DNA of 64,000 bases, taken from assembly GCA_021018815.1 (NCBI GenBank), contig JAITYX010000003.1:7252501-7316500 (forward strand), read 5' to 3'. Both the position numbers and the translations under genes were made by a program. The DNA is from Talinum fruticosum. Lineage: Eukaryota > Streptophyta > Magnoliopsida > Caryophyllales > Talinaceae. Under the pieces are notes generated by a model. The model did no database searches and was not told the origin of the DNA. It worked only from the letters and a program-made list of their open reading frames with translations. Below are positions 32,962 to 45,331 of this stretch, one piece after another (the stretch's first letter is position 1; every line of letters begins with the position of its first letter).

Positions 32962-34154
32962 TGAAGACTCGGACTCTGAATTTATAACATTCGAGTACTA
33001 TCAAGGACTCGGTACAAACCTCATCCCTCTTAAGTTTTGATTACAAGTCATTCGAGTGATATAGAAACTATTGCATATGTTTTTGTTTGATTCGACTGAC
33101 TCAGAATACACACTCTTGTTTATCAACTCACACTGATGTTTATGAGTCACTCAAACACCACTTAGATTTATCGCATGTTCAAACAATCTATCTAACACTT
33201 TCTCTAAGTTCGACTTCATATTACGAGGTAAAGTGAATTACGGCATTAATTCACCTTTCTAAGTCGGTTTGTGTGTTCGAGAATTATTTTTCTAGATCAA
33301 GTACTTACACTCTGGTATTTTCATTATAACTCGATCTTTTCTAAAACTGACTTTGATGGATTCTGAGTGTAATGAATATTAGACTCAGAAAATTCCACTC
33401 CTCTAGGCCTAAGATAATTATGCACTTAATTATCTTAATTAAATTATTATCTGTACCTAATCTTAGACCAAAGTATTTTATACTTAGAGAAACAAAATTG
33501 TTTACTTTTGTAGGTTATCTAAATGAGGTTATCCTATTTTTTGAATTACAAAAGTAGCTAGGCTTCAAGTTGTCAATCAATAGGCGACAGGGCTTTTCGA
33601 CTTACGAACAAGGCTCGGACGTTGTGTCGGGGTTGTTTGTTTCCAAAACTAGAAATCTTTAACACCAAGCTCAACGGTGGTTTCTACCTTACTTTTCAGA
33701 CACCACCAACTAATTGGAGCACCTTTAAGAGTCAAGAGCCGTTGTACAACGTTCACATCTCAACGGATCTTTTCTTAGCGATTCAAAAGAACCGTTACAA
33801 TGATCACAAAAGGACTTCTATTCGGAAGAGAGTCACAACGACTAATCTGCTTGGTCATCTATAAATAGAAGCCAACTCTCAAGACTTGAAGATTGCTAAG
33901 ACTGGCTAGAATTATTGTCAATACACATTACTTAAGACAAAGTCTTTGTATTCATATTCAATATTCTGTTTACAACTCCCAACTTGTAATTCATACTTTT
34001 TAAGTTCTAAAGTCTTGCAATCAGTCACATACTCTTTCTTACTTTCGAGTAACGTCCCTTGACTGAGCTGTAAGGGTTACTAAGCTCGATTGTCCCTCGC
34101 TGTAAAGGTTACCTCAGTTAGGAAGTACTAGATCGAGATAAGGGAACATCCGAG
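32962..34154 (+). repeat. 3' LTR of SIRE II, left part
   Basis: This is the first 1.19 kb of an LTR interrupted by the element at 34155-45028. The break comes after GGGAACATCCGAG; the LTR resumes with TCTAGGAAAAC at 45034. Other LTR copies have this sequence unbroken. TATA CTATAAATAG lies near 33862. Confidence 0.88.
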
Positions 34155-35683
34155 TAAAGGTTTGCTTTTGAGAGAGTTAGTCACAATAGAAGGGGGTGAA
34201 TAGGGTGATGAGGAAATTTAAACAATAAACGGAAGAATTAAGCCAAAAATTGACTTTGAAACAATATGAGTCATTGGACTTAGAGAAGCGATAACTCGAA
34301 ATTACGTGGAAACCCTCCTGGGGCAGAAAACCACGACCAATGCTAATCTAAGCACCAAGTCAAATCCACTATTTTGAATCCATAAAATACAGTACATAGA
34401 CTTAACTAGAATTGCTCCCTTAGACAATTCCTTACAAGGTTTTCCTAGACTCATAAATTCCCTTATCCGATCTAGCACTTCGTAACTAAGGTAATCTTTA
34501 CACTGGGGACAACGAGGCTGAGTTAACCCTTACAACTCAGTCAAGGGACCTTACTCGAAAGTAAGAAGAGAAGTTGTGATTGATTATAAGACCTTATAAC
34601 TCGGAAAGATGTTAAGTACGAGTTGGAGTTGTAAGTAGAAGATTGAATATGAATACAAAGACTTTTACATAAGTATGTGTATGACAATTATTCCAGCAAT
34701 CTTCAAGTCTTGAGAGTTGGCTTTTATTTATAGATAGCCACACATATTAGCCGTTGCGACTAACTTCGATTGGAAGTCTTCCGTGACTGTTGTAACGGTT
34801 CTTCGAATCACTCAGGAAATATCCGTTGAGTTGTGAACATTGTGCAATGGCTCTTAACTCCTTAGGATGTCCCAATCCACGGTGGTGTCTAAAAAATAGA
34901 GTGGAAACCATCGTTGAGCTTAGCGTTGAAGATTTCCAGTTTTGGAAACAAACAAACTGACACGGTTTCTTGGCCTTGGTAAGAAGTAGAAAAAGCCTTG
35001 TCTGCTGGTGATTTGACATCTTGAAGCCGGTTGCTTTTGTAATTCAAAAGTAGGATAACCTTATTTAGATAACCTACAAAAGTAAATCAATTTTGTTCTC
35101 AAAGTATAAAATACTTTGGTCTAAGATTAGACACGAGATAAAAATTTGATTAAGATAACTAAGTGTATAATTATCTAAGTCCTTGAATAGTGGAAATTTA
35201 CGAGTCTAATATTCATTATACTCTAATTCCAACTGAGTCGATCCAGGCATAAATCAAATCGGATAAAGAATATCAAAGTAGTACTTGCTTTATCTAGACT
35301 AACAAAGTTCAAACGAAACAAGCTAACTTGGAAAGATGAATTACCACTTGCAATTCACTTAGAACTTAAAATATGAAGTCGGACCCGAATATAAGAGCGT
35401 TAGAATGATTGTTTGAACATGCGATATATCCGAGTGTTGTCCGAGTGACTCGGAACTATAGATGTAGAAAGATGATCAACGAGTATGCCTTTTGGGTCAG
35501 TCCGAATCAAATGAAAACAAATACAACGGTTTACGTAACACTCGGAAAAGATTCTACACCACTCGGAAAAGTTTCTATATCACTTAGAATGACTAGTAAT
35601 CAAACCTTATAAGAGATGGATTTTTATACCTGATTCCTTGACGAGTCACTCGGAATGTTACTCATACACGATCCGAGCCTTCA
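34155..35683 (-). repeat. 3' LTR of SIRE III
   Basis: This 1,529-bp LTR starts TAAAGGTTTGC (TG changed to TA) and ends GAGCCTTCA. It is next to a polypurine tract. Most of its length matches the 5' LTR at 43491-45028 closely. Confidence 0.9.
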
Positions 35684-35696
35684 CTCTCCCCTTTTT
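35684..35696 (-). promoter_or_regulatory. Polypurine tract of SIRE III
   Basis: On the minus strand it reads AAAAAGGGGAGAG directly before the LTR. Confidence 0.8.
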
Positions 35697-36159
35697 GATG
35701 AAAGACATTCTTTACTCGAGATAGAAACTTTGTTAGTGACAAAAACCACTGAGTTTTCATTCTTTCTCAACAAACAAGTCCGAGTAAGTAGAGTTTGGAT
35801 TGCATCGAGCTAAAAGATGAAATATCACATAGAAATGAAGTGAAGCAAACTTAGAGTATTGCATATATCGGAGCAAACAAAAAAATGTAACTGAGTTGAT
35901 AAGAAAAAAATGAAGTGTCCGTAACACGCAGAAGATGAACTCGAAGAAATAGCTTGAAACTCATAAATCACTTCATTAATATTCACATAGAAAAATATAT
36001 ACACAAAAAGGTGAGAGAAAAGAAAATCTCCCCTAAACAAGACAACACAAATTTTCTAACTCTTATCCTTCTTACCTTTCAGCAAAAAAAAAACAAAAAA
36101 AACCAAAATAGGGGAAGAAGGTATCAAGAAGATACATATGTGTATGTCTGGATAAAAAA

Positions 36160-37784
36160 GAAATTTCTAAGATGGAGGGAGGGAGCGATCGAGTCGAGGT
36201 AGGTGGACGAGCAGGTGCGCCTTCTCCGGTAAGATCGTGATGAAATTAAAGATTAAGGAGGTGGGAGCAGTGGTATCTCCGGGATGGGCTTAGCTCTTAG
36301 TGGATGACCAGAACCAAGTCGTCCAAAGGTTCATCGCGCGAAACTCAACCGAGGGAGGTGCTTGCTCGGACTGGACGGCTGATGACTGTCCTTAGTCGGC
36401 AGGGTTTTCGACCCACTTAGACTACTGTCCGAGCTGATCGGTTTTGGTTATACGACAGGCGCACCTTGTCCCTCTGCTACTTCTGCTCCTTCGGCTTCTT
36501 CCTTCTCCCCTTCCTCCTTCTCCTCGAGATGTTGCTACCTCAGCCGCAGGCTCTTCTTCTTTTCTTCTTCTTCCTCTCCTCCGAGAGAATGCTTTGACTA
36601 GGCTTGAGGATTCCTCGAAGTGTCCGAGTCGACCGGATCTGAGCGGCTTTGGAGCACCATTCTTGGAGGAGCTCTATCATTTCCTTCTGCTCCTTGACAA
36701 GTGCTTTCACCTCAAGAAGCACATCTTGCTGCTCTTTGATTTGGGACTGAGCGAGTGTTTTGATTGATCGTCATAGGCTGTAGGACGAGTCTTGAATGAC
36801 CGGAGGGTGTCCTTGAGTTTAGTGGACACCGAGGAGATCTTGTCTATTATTGCGAGTGGATAAGGCATAGCAGAGTACCTAAGAACCACCTCAGGTGGAG
36901 GCACCACCAGGTGGAGGAGGTAGAGAAAAAGGGGATTGTGTCTAAGTCCGAGGCTGAGATGGTGGGCTCGATTATGAGCTATGGACCCGGACACACTGGC
37001 TGGGTCTCCCGGTATCCATACCCAAGAAGTTCTTTCATGCCAACAATAATGGTAGCCTCGAAACCGCATTGGATCCAAGGGAAGAGGAACTTTGAATTGT
37101 TTAAAGATGAGGGTGAGAAGAGCCCCGAAAGGAAGTGGGGTCGACTTCTTAGTCCGAGTCTAAGCCGGCACAGCGGCCATCCGCTTGACTATAGAAGGAA
37201 AGAGGTCTACTTCGTAGCCCTTGAGAATATCATACAGGGCTTTGAGATGCTTAGAGTTAGGGTCTCCTTGCTAGAATGCTTGAGAGAAGAAGGTTCTCAT
37301 CGGCAGAAAACACGAAGTCGGGCTTTTGACTTTAGTTGAATCACGAGAGAAATTTTTGTGTGACTCAGGAAATTCTTTGGCATACTTCTCGAAGAATTTA
37401 TCAGCAACCTTGTTGAAAGGTATGGGGTTGCGATTGAGGAAAAGAGAACAAACTTTGAAAAGACGGTGAAGAAGAGAGACATTGACTCGGATAGTAATGT
37501 TTTGAACTACGAGATGAGTATACCCCGAGAGCTACACATGTTGGAATGAAACTCGAAACGAGTTACGGGTAGATGAACTCGCTGAAGTAGAGGAAATTTT
37601 ATACCCTTGTTGATTTGATGTGATTCAACCACGCAAGCTTTATGGTTGGGAAGAATTCGTCATCCAACGTTAGGTGTTAGGTGACAATGATTTTGGAGGC
37701 ATTAGAAGGGCCCTCTTGGCTTTTTGTTCGGGGTTTCTTGGTTGTAGAACCAAGAAAGTGCAGGTGGGAACCTCTTTTCGACAT
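36160..37784 (-). pseudogene. SIRE third ORF, element III
   Basis: The start ATG is at 37782-37784: MSKRGSHLHFLGSTTKKPR, a short basic N-terminus. Stops and shifts follow. The conserved block DILKGYEVDLFPSIVK lies near 37200-37250, with TRTKKSTPLPFGALL after it. A coiled-coil (MLLEVKALVKEQKEMIELL, 36660-36722) and a Lys-rich end (36540-36580) match element II. It lies between RNase H and the polypurine tract, the place of the env-like ORF in SIRE elements. Its presence in three copies of different age argues it was under selection. Confidence 0.68.
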
Positions 37785-38049
37785 GTTTTGATGAGAAAAG
37801 AGAGAGGATGAACTTTGAGAAAGAGGTAGAAAGCTCAAGAGATAGAGTGAGCGAGAGAGAAGAGAATAAAAGAAAATGAAAGAGTAGAAAGAGAGTTTAT
37901 AGCAATCGGTGCTTACTTGAGACTTCTTTCACTTAGCTTGAGAGTCGGTTCGTGCCTTGAAAATAGTGAGCTTGCCCGAGATGTAATACGAGAGAGAGAG
38001 AGAGAGAGTATGGTGAGAGTAAAGTATCGAAATGAAGGAAAAAGGATGC

Positions 38050-38057
38050 TATTTATA
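38050..38057 (-). promoter_or_regulatory. Internal TATA promoter of the third ORF (element III)
   Basis: TATAAATA on the minus strand lies about 266 bp before the third-ORF ATG. The leader between them is pyrimidine-rich with a CT run at 37989-38008. Confidence 0.6.
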
Positions 38058-38465
38058 GAGAAAGAATTATCCTTCAGAATTCTTTTTGACCTAACTCTCC
38101 AATGGTCGCCCTTCAACCAGGTGTGACCGTTTTGCTTCTTCAACGGTTAGAATTTCAATGATTGTCTTCCAGCGGCTAGTTCTCTAACCGATGCGCACGA
38201 GAGATACGAGAGAAAAAGAGAGATTTTAAAAGAGATTTCTAAAATTCTCCACTTATCTAGATATGATTTCGGAAGTTTGATGTCCATTTTTCTCAAAATG
38301 CGAGTCCGACTCGATGAGAGTTTACGAGTGACTCGGAAGCGGCAAGTAGACAATAAATCATAGCTCAGTATCACTGGCTCAACTAAACTAATTGTTATGA
38401 AAGCAGCGTAATGAAATATTTAACACATAAACATGCAATGTAATTTCACTCGGAAAAGCACATAG

Positions 38466-39114
38466 TTATGCATTAATCATACCAAGTTCATTCCTAATGA
38501 AACAAACCCGATATTCACTAAGTGGCTTAGTAAAGATATCAGCTAATTTAAGTTTGGTAGGAATGAATTCAAGTTCAATATCACATTTCTCAGAATGGTC
38601 TCTTAGAAAATGATACCTGACCTCAATGTGTTTTGTCTTTGAGTGTTGAACTGGATTCTTGGTGATGCTGATTGCACTTTGATTGTCACACTTGATTAGA
38701 ATTGATTTGTATGGAAGTCCAAGATCTTTCAAGTGTTGCTAGATCCATAAAATCTGAGCACGAGCATGCTCCAGCTGCAATATATTCAGCTTCAGCGAGT
38801 TGATAAGGCTATTGAGTTTTGCTTCTTTGAGTGTCGGGATATAAGGCATTGACCTAGAAGCGGCGAGGCTCCTAAAGTGCTCTTTCTATCAACTTTGTAC
38901 CCAGCATAGTCAGCATCCGAGTAGCCGGTGAGAGTAAGTTCGAGTCTCTTGAGTACCATAGACCTAGATTCCGAGTCCCTGTAAGATATGTGAGTATTCT
39001 CTTCACCGCAGTGAGATGTGATTCTTTTGGATTAGCTTGAAATCTTACACACGGACATACACTAAACATTATGTCTGGTCTAGTGGAAGTAAGATATAAC
39101 AGAGATCCAATCAT
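38466..39114 (-). pseudogene. Copia RNase H (SIRE III)
   Basis: This removes the RNA strand during reverse transcription. The C-terminal part at 38466-38732 is open and reads SILIKCDNQSAISITKNP, then HIEVRYHFLRDH and FIPTKLKLADIFTKPL, the classic copia end. The N-terminal part (38872-39114) has MIGSLLYLTSTRPDIMFSVC. A frameshift near 38800 separates them. Confidence 0.87.
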
Positions 39115-39179
39115 ACCTCGATAAAGTTTCGATCTACTGCTTTACCTTTTTCATCCGAGTCCAGTTTTATGTTGCTTGC

Positions 39180-39960
39180 TCATAGGGGTTGGTGCATGTT
39201 TTACAACCTGAAGTTTGTACTTCTTCAGCAGCTCCTTGGTATACTTTGATTGATGGAGATAGATGCCATCTTTGTCTTGCTTGATTTGTAGACCAAGGAA
39301 GAAATTGAGTTCTCCCATCATGCTCATTTGAAATTCCTATCTCATTAACTCAGAAAACTTTCAACACAGAATTTTATTAGTAGCTCCAAATATTTGTCAT
39401 CAACATAGATCCGAGCAATAAGAAAGTTTTTCCCTTGGTTTTTATAAAAAGAGTCTTATCAATCTGACCTCTTCTAAAATCATTTTCAACCAAGAAGTTG
39501 CTAAGTCTTTCACACCAAGCTCTAGGAGCTTGTTTAAGACCATAAAGAGCTTTTTGCAACTTGAAAACATGCTTTCGAAATTCTGAGTTTTCAAATCTAG
39601 GGGTTGCTCAACATAGACTTTCTCTTCAATGAAACCATTGAGAAAAGCACATTAGACATCCATTTGATACAACTTGATATTCATGCTAGATGCAAATGCT
39701 AATAGGATTCTAATAACTTCAATTCGGCAACAAGTGCAAAGGTTTCCCCACAATTAATCCCTTCTTCTTGATTGTAACATTGAGCCACAAGTCTAACCTT
39801 ATTTCTAACTACCAACCCACCTTCATCAAATTTGTTCTCGAAAACCGATTTGGTTCCTATAACTAGGTGGTCGGAAGGTCTTTTGGTCAAAGTCCAGACT
39901 TGGTTTCTTTCAAATTGATTGAGTTCCTCTTGCATGACCTCTACCCATTCAGGTTCATTT
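39180..39960 (-). pseudogene. Copia reverse transcriptase (SIRE III)
   Basis: From the N-terminus: EELNQFERNQVWTL (39699-39935), then the ALYGLKQAPRAWCERL block at 39500-39560. The catalytic IYVDD reads in a neighbouring frame near 39395-39410, so the motif is present but the frame breaks just before it. The connection to RNase H follows with GMMGELNFFLGLQ-like sequence near 39310. Confidence 0.85.
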
Positions 39961-40179
39961 AGGGCCTCTAGTGCATTTACGAGTTCGAGTTAATGAGATA
40001 AATGCAGTGAATGCACATAGATTTTGTAGAGAGGAACGAGTTCTTAGCCCACTTGTTGATATCGGACAAGATGTTTTCGAGTGGGTGACTCGAAGCATAT
40101 TTGAGTGCTCTACCTGTTTTCTGGTTTACCAGATTTGTAGGTTGAATTTGTTGGCCTTTAGAATTATGTTCTGATTGAG

Positions 40180-41400
40180 CTTGTTCATCTTATTTACCCT
40201 CAACATTATGAGCTAGTTCTTGAGTCGTTTTATTCCGAGTCGGGTTATTCCGAGTCGCTTCGTTCGAGTGACTTCGATTTGACTCTTTCTCAGCTCATTT
40301 TCACCAAGATCATCATCTCTGCTGAGCCTCGGATCCGAGAATGTTGACTCACTTAGTTTTCCCTGTTTAATCTCATCAAAAACAATGCGGATGCTTTCTT
40401 CCACTTTGTTAGTTCTTTTATTGAAAATGCGATAAGCTTTACTATGAGATGAATAACCAAGAAAAATACCTTCATCCGACCAAGCATCAAACTTGGTTAG
40501 GTGATCCTCACCATTGTCATGAACATAACACTTACATCCAAAAGGCTTGAAGTATGAAATGTTGGGTTTCTTCCCTTTGTAGAGCTCGTATGGAGTTTTC
40601 TTCAAGATGGGTCCGATGAGGCATCTGTTCAATGTGTAGTTTGTCTGTGTTGATCGCCTCAACCCAGAAATTGCAGGGTAGATCATGTTCAATCATGATT
40701 GTCCTTTCTATTTCTTCAAGAGTACAGTTCTTTCTCTCCATTACTCCATTTTGTTAAGGAGTTCTTGGTGCTGAGAAGTTTTGGGAGATGTCGTTCTTAT
40801 CACAAAACTCTGCAAATTCCGAGTAGTTGAATTCCCTTCCATGGTCGGTTTGATTCTTTGGATCTAAGTCCGAGACTCAACTTGGATTTTCTGTAAAGCT
40901 TACTTGAACTCTTTGAAAGCTTCATTTTTGTGCTTAAGAAAACAAACCCAGGTAAATCGTGAGTAATCATCAATAATTACAAGCACATAAGATTTACCTC
41001 CGAGACTCTTGACAGGTATTTCACCACATAAATCCATATGCAACATTTCAAGTGCTTTGGATGTGGAAACTGATTTTGAGAGGTTTGAAAGATGATCTAG
41101 CCTATTTCCCTTTTATACATGCATCACAAATTGTATCTTTCTTAAATGTACAATTAGGCAATCCTCTGACTAAACCATGAAAAGCAAGCTTTTAATGGTA
41201 TGCATGCTAACATGACCTAGTCTACAATTCCATGTCCAAGAATCATCATGTAAAGATGCTTTTAAACAAGATAGATTCGACTTGGGTCGGAAAGAGGGAT
41301 ACTTGTAGGTATTACCGGATCTCTTACCTGAGAGCTTAGTCTCCTTAGTAGTTTCATTAGAAATATAGCGGTTGGTCCGAGTGAATCTTACCTCTTGACC
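40180..41400 (-). pseudogene. Copia integrase (SIRE III)
   Basis: The GAG-pre-integrase part lies at 41100-41350 and the core at about 40530-41050. The core end reads MERKNCTLEEIERTIM (40532-40741), where NRTLEE is the family norm. The C-terminal part (40213-40692) keeps KTPYELYKGKKPNISYFKPF and CKCYVHDNGEDHLTKF open. It ends in a degenerate Glu/Arg/Thr repeat. Several stops occur in the core. Confidence 0.84.
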
Positions 41401-41656
41401 TTTGTAACACAGATTGAGAGATGCTAAGTAGATTGTACTTCAATCCCTTAACCACGTAGACAGGGCTGACCAGATTGTCTCCTTTGCTAATCTTGCCTAT
41501 CCCAATTATCTTACCCTTGCTATCATCTCCAAATGTGACTTTGCCTCCCTTGTAATCTTCTAACTCAGAAAAAAGTCTTGGATTTCCTAACATGTGACGT
41601 GAGCATCCACTTGTCCAGGTACTAGTGTCCTTTTGTTCTTTTCGAACCACTTGCAA
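41357..41656 (-). pseudogene. Copia aspartic protease (SIRE III)
   Basis: The frame holds SGCSRHMLGNPRLFSELEDY and then GKVTFGDDSKGKIIGIGKI. An extra base at the active site turns the expected LDSG into WTSG in this frame, so the catalytic Asp is lost. The sister copies near 5320 and 63650 keep LDSG. Confidence 0.82.
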
Positions 41657-41849
41657 GTCAGAAACAAACTAACCTTTCTCACTTCCTGTAACAAACCTAG
41701 TAACTCCCTTTACCGTGGTCCTTTTCTGAGGAAGAAGACTCTTGGGAACCCAGATTTGAATAACTTTAGGTTTGGTCGATTCTAAGTCTTTCTTTTAGTG
41801 AATAGTGTACTGTGTCTTTTTCTTTTTAAAATCTTTTCTTCTACAAATC

Positions 41850-43431
41850 GGTGGAGAAGGTTTTCTCTTGTAAGCTGGTGCTGGGCTTAGTCCTCATTTC
41901 ATTCTTATGAATGGGACAATGCTCAACCTTCCTAAACTTCACCGTTCTGGAATCATTTTTGAAAAGATCTCGGTAGGAATTGGATTCCTCCTCCTTGTTA
42001 AAACCAAGTCCTTCCTTTCTGAAGGAGACACATTGAGACCCTAAGAGCATGTCAAGATTCTTCGACCTTGAGTAAATTTCAAAACCAGTTCTTCGGACTC
42101 GTTGAGCTTTTTCTTGAGATGCTCATTTTTTCTTCTGAGTGACTCAAACTCGGTCTCATTGGATTGAGTACTAGTCTTGAGTTCTCTTAGAGTAAGTCTC
42201 AAGTTGTTCTTTAAAGCGAGAAGAGTCGAATTGGACTTCTCTTCCAAAGTATAGATGTATTTAGCTAAATCAACTTTAGAAAACTTGAGGAAGTATTCAA
42301 TTACCTCCTGAGGACTAGTTTCCTCATTATCTGATTGATTGGAATCGACTCGGATTCAACTTTTGAGTCCGATAGTGCCATCGGACACTTTGAGTCATCT
42401 AAGTCTTCATCTTCTTCGGATGAATCTTCATCACTCCATGTGGCCATCATAGCCTTCTTTTTCTTTCTGTCCCTTTTTGTTCTTAGATAGTCTTGGACTA
42501 TATGATCCTTCGTTGCCACATTCAAAACAGCTAGAGTTCTTAGTTAAAGATAATTTTGAAAGGGAAGAGTGTTTACCTTTTCTATCCTTCTTGTCTTTCT
42601 TGTAAAACTCTTCTCTTGGCCGTTTATCCCATCTCCTGTGCTTTATCATTCTTTTGAAGCCTCTAGCAATAAGTGCCATGGGATCTTCTTCCGAGTCCGA
42701 TGAACTCAGATTTTCTTCTCTACTTTCCGAGGCCTTCGAGTGCAATATTCTTTTTGGTGCTGACCTCGGTGTCCTCTTCTTCTAGATGGATCTCATGGGT
42801 GAGTAGCTTCCCAATGAGTTCGTATGGCTTTAATAAGGAGAGGTTACGCGCTTCCTCGATGGTTGTCACCTTTAGACCCCATCTTCTCTTGGGCAGGCTT
42901 CTTAGTATCTTTTTGCACATTTCCTCATGGGAAATCTTTCGACCTAGAGATTTGAGATTGTTAGTAATCTCGGTGAAGCGAATGAACATCCGAGTGATGT
43001 TTTCTTCGGCTCCATCTTGAACAGCTCATACTTGTGAAGATATTGGCTTATCTTCGCTTGTCTAACTTAGCTTGTGCCTTCATATGTGTTGACAAGAGTG
43101 TCCCACACTTCTTTTGTTGTGTCACAAGCTGATATTCTATTGTATTCCTCCGACCTAATGGCGCACATCGGAAGGTTCATGGCCTTGAAGTTTTTCGAAC
43201 TTTTACGCTTTTTCAATAGTGTACTCGGCCTTTACTTTAGGCACGAGTCTTGTTTCTTCCATCATCATTGGAATGTAGTTTCCTTCTTGTATGATGTTCC
43301 ATACATCTTTATCGTGATCAAGTAGAAAGCATTCCATGAGCTTCTTCCGAGTGTACAAAATTTGATCCTTTAAACTTTGGTGGTCTGCTGGAAGATCTTC
43401 CTTCATCGAACTCTACATTGTTACGAGCCAT
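41850..43431 (-). pseudogene. SIRE-type gag (SIRE III)
   Basis: The ATG is at 43429-43431 (MARNNVEFDEG). The frame shifts about 30 codons in, at the same place as in the other three copies. The capsid part LMECFLLDHDKDVWNIIQ lies at 43270-43350. LLTHEIHLEEEDTE and ARNLSLLKPYELIGKL lie at 42760-42870. The zinc knuckle near 42490-42530 has CFECG in one frame and HIVQDY in the next, with Tyr in place of the last Cys. The acidic tail follows. Confidence 0.83.
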
Positions 43432-43476
43432 TTGATCTTTAAACCTTTGGATGGTTAAATCCTTTCCGAAAGGCTA

Positions 43477-43488
43477 GGCTCGATACCA
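43477..43488 (-). promoter_or_regulatory. Met-initiator primer binding site (SIRE III)
   Basis: TGGTATCGAGCC on the minus strand, two bases inside the LTR. Confidence 0.88.
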
Positions 43489-43490
43489 AT

Positions 43491-45028
43491 TGAAGGTTTG
43501 CTCATAGAGAGAGTTAGTCACCCTAGATGGGGGTGTATAGGGTGATGAGGAAATTTAAACAATAAAAGGAAGAATTAAGCCAAAAATTGACTTTGAAGCA
43601 ATCCGAGTCTAGATTGGATTCAGAAAAGTGATAACTTAGAAATTACGTGGAAACCCTCATGGGACGAGAAAATCACGACCAGTGCTAATCCAAGCACCAA
43701 GTCAAATCCACTATTCTGAATCCATAAAATATAGTAGACAGACTTAACTAGAATTGCTTCCTTAAATAATTCCTTACAAGGTTTTCCTAGACTCACAAAT
43801 TCCTTTATCCGATCTAGTATTTCCTAACCGAGGTAACCTTTACAGCTAGGGACAGCTGGGCTGAGTTAACCCTTACAGCTCGGTCAAGGGACCTTACTCG
43901 AAAGTAAGAATGAATGTGTGTAGCTGATTACAAGACCTTACAATTCGAAAGAAGTTAAGTACGAGTTGGAGTTGTAAGTAGAAGATTGAATATGAATACA
44001 AAGACTTTTTCTTAAGTATGTGTATGACAATGATTCTAACAATCTTAAAGTATTGAGAGTTGGCTTCTATTTATATATGACCATGCAGATTAGCCGTTGT
44101 GACTAGCTTCGATTGGAAGTCTTACGTGACCGTTATAACGGTTCTTCTAAGTCACTAAAAAAGATCCATTGAGTTGTGAACATTGTGCAACGGCTCTTGA
44201 ATCCTTAGGATGTCCCAATCCACTGGTGGTGTCTAAAAAATAGAGTGGAAACCATCGTTGAGCTTAGCGTTGAAGATTTCCAGTTTTGGAAACAGACAAC
44301 CCTAACACGGTTTACGGGCCTTGGTCGAAGTAGAAAAAGCCTTGTCTACTTGGTGATTTGACATCTTGAAGCCGGTTACTTTTGTAATTCAAAAGTAGGA
44401 TAACCCCATTTAGATAACCTACAAAAGTAAATCAATTTTGTTCTCAAAGTATAAAATACTTTGGTGCAATATTAGACACGAGATAAAAATTTAATTAAGA
44501 TAATTAAGTGCATAATTATCCGAGTCCTTGAATAGTGGAAATTTCGAGTCTAATATTCATTATACTCTAATTCCAACTGAGTCAGTATAGGCATAAATCA
44601 AATCGGATAAAGAATATCGGAATAGTATTGCTTTATCTAGACTAACAAAGTTCAAACGAAACAAGCTAACTTGGAAAGATGAATTACCACTTGTAATTCA
44701 CTTAGAACTTGAAATATGAAGTCATACCTAAATATAAGAGCATTAGAATGATTGTTTGAACATGCGATATATCCGAGTGTTGTCCGAGTGACTAAAAACT
44801 ACGAGATGTAGAAAGATGATCAATGAGTATGCTTTTTGAGTCGATCGGAATCAAATGAAAACAAATACAACGAGTTTACGTAACACTCGGAAAAGATTCT
44901 ATACCACTCGGAAAAGTTTCTATATCACTTAGAACGACTTGTAATCAAAACTTATAAGAGATGGAGTTTTACACCTGATTCCGTGACGAGTCACTCGGAA
45001 TGTTACTCATGCACGATCTGAGTCTTCA
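43491..45028 (-). repeat. 5' LTR of SIRE III
   Basis: This 1,538-bp LTR starts TGAAGGTTTGC and ends GAGTCTTCA. It is the partner of the LTR at 34155-35683; the two share long near-identical stretches such as the ATTGTTTGAACATGCGATAT region. Confidence 0.92.
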
Positions 45029-45033
45029 ATGAG

Positions 45034-45331
45034 TCTAGGAAAACTCTATAAGGAATTGTTTAAGGGAGCAATTATGGTTGAGTCGATCTGTTGTGTTTTG
45101 TGGATTCAAAATAGTGGATTTAACTTGGTGCTTGGATTAGCACTGGCCGTGGTTTTCTCGCCTAGGAGGGTTTCCACGTATATCCGAGTTCACACTTTTC
45201 TATGTCCAATCTAGAGTCGGACTGTCTTGATTACATCTTTCAAGCTTTAATCTTCCAAGTTTGTCAAAATTTCCTCATCACCCTATTCACCCCCTCTAGG
45301 GTGACTAAGACTCTCCAAGAGCAAGCCTTCA
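45034..45331 (+). repeat. 3' LTR of SIRE II, right part
   Basis: The LTR continues from 34154 with TCTAGGAAAAC and runs to GCAAGCCTTCA. It contains the usual CACCCTATTCACCCCCTCTA end block. Confidence 0.87.

Larger units (their letters stand above)
30657..34154 (+). mobile_element. SIRE-type element II, 3' part
   Basis: This contains the promoter region and body of the third ORF, a polypurine tract and a 3' LTR that continues at 45034-45331 after a nested element. Gag and pol are missing; the left edge abuts the 3' LTR of element I without a primer site. Confidence 0.75.
34155..45028 (-). mobile_element. Complete SIRE-type Ty1/copia element III
   Basis: This 10,874-bp element has both LTRs, primer site, gag, protease, integrase, RT, RNase H, third ORF and polypurine tract in order on the minus strand. 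It lies inside the LTR of SIRE II. Flanks are CCGAG (34150-34154) and ATGAG (45029-45033), a 5-bp duplication with two changes. Frameshifts in gag, protease and pol make it inactive in cis. Confidence 0.9.

Noticed and set aside
36160..37784. True envelope gene in SIRE III
   Set aside because: No signal peptide, fusion peptide or clear membrane anchor is visible; the conserved parts look soluble and coiled-coil.
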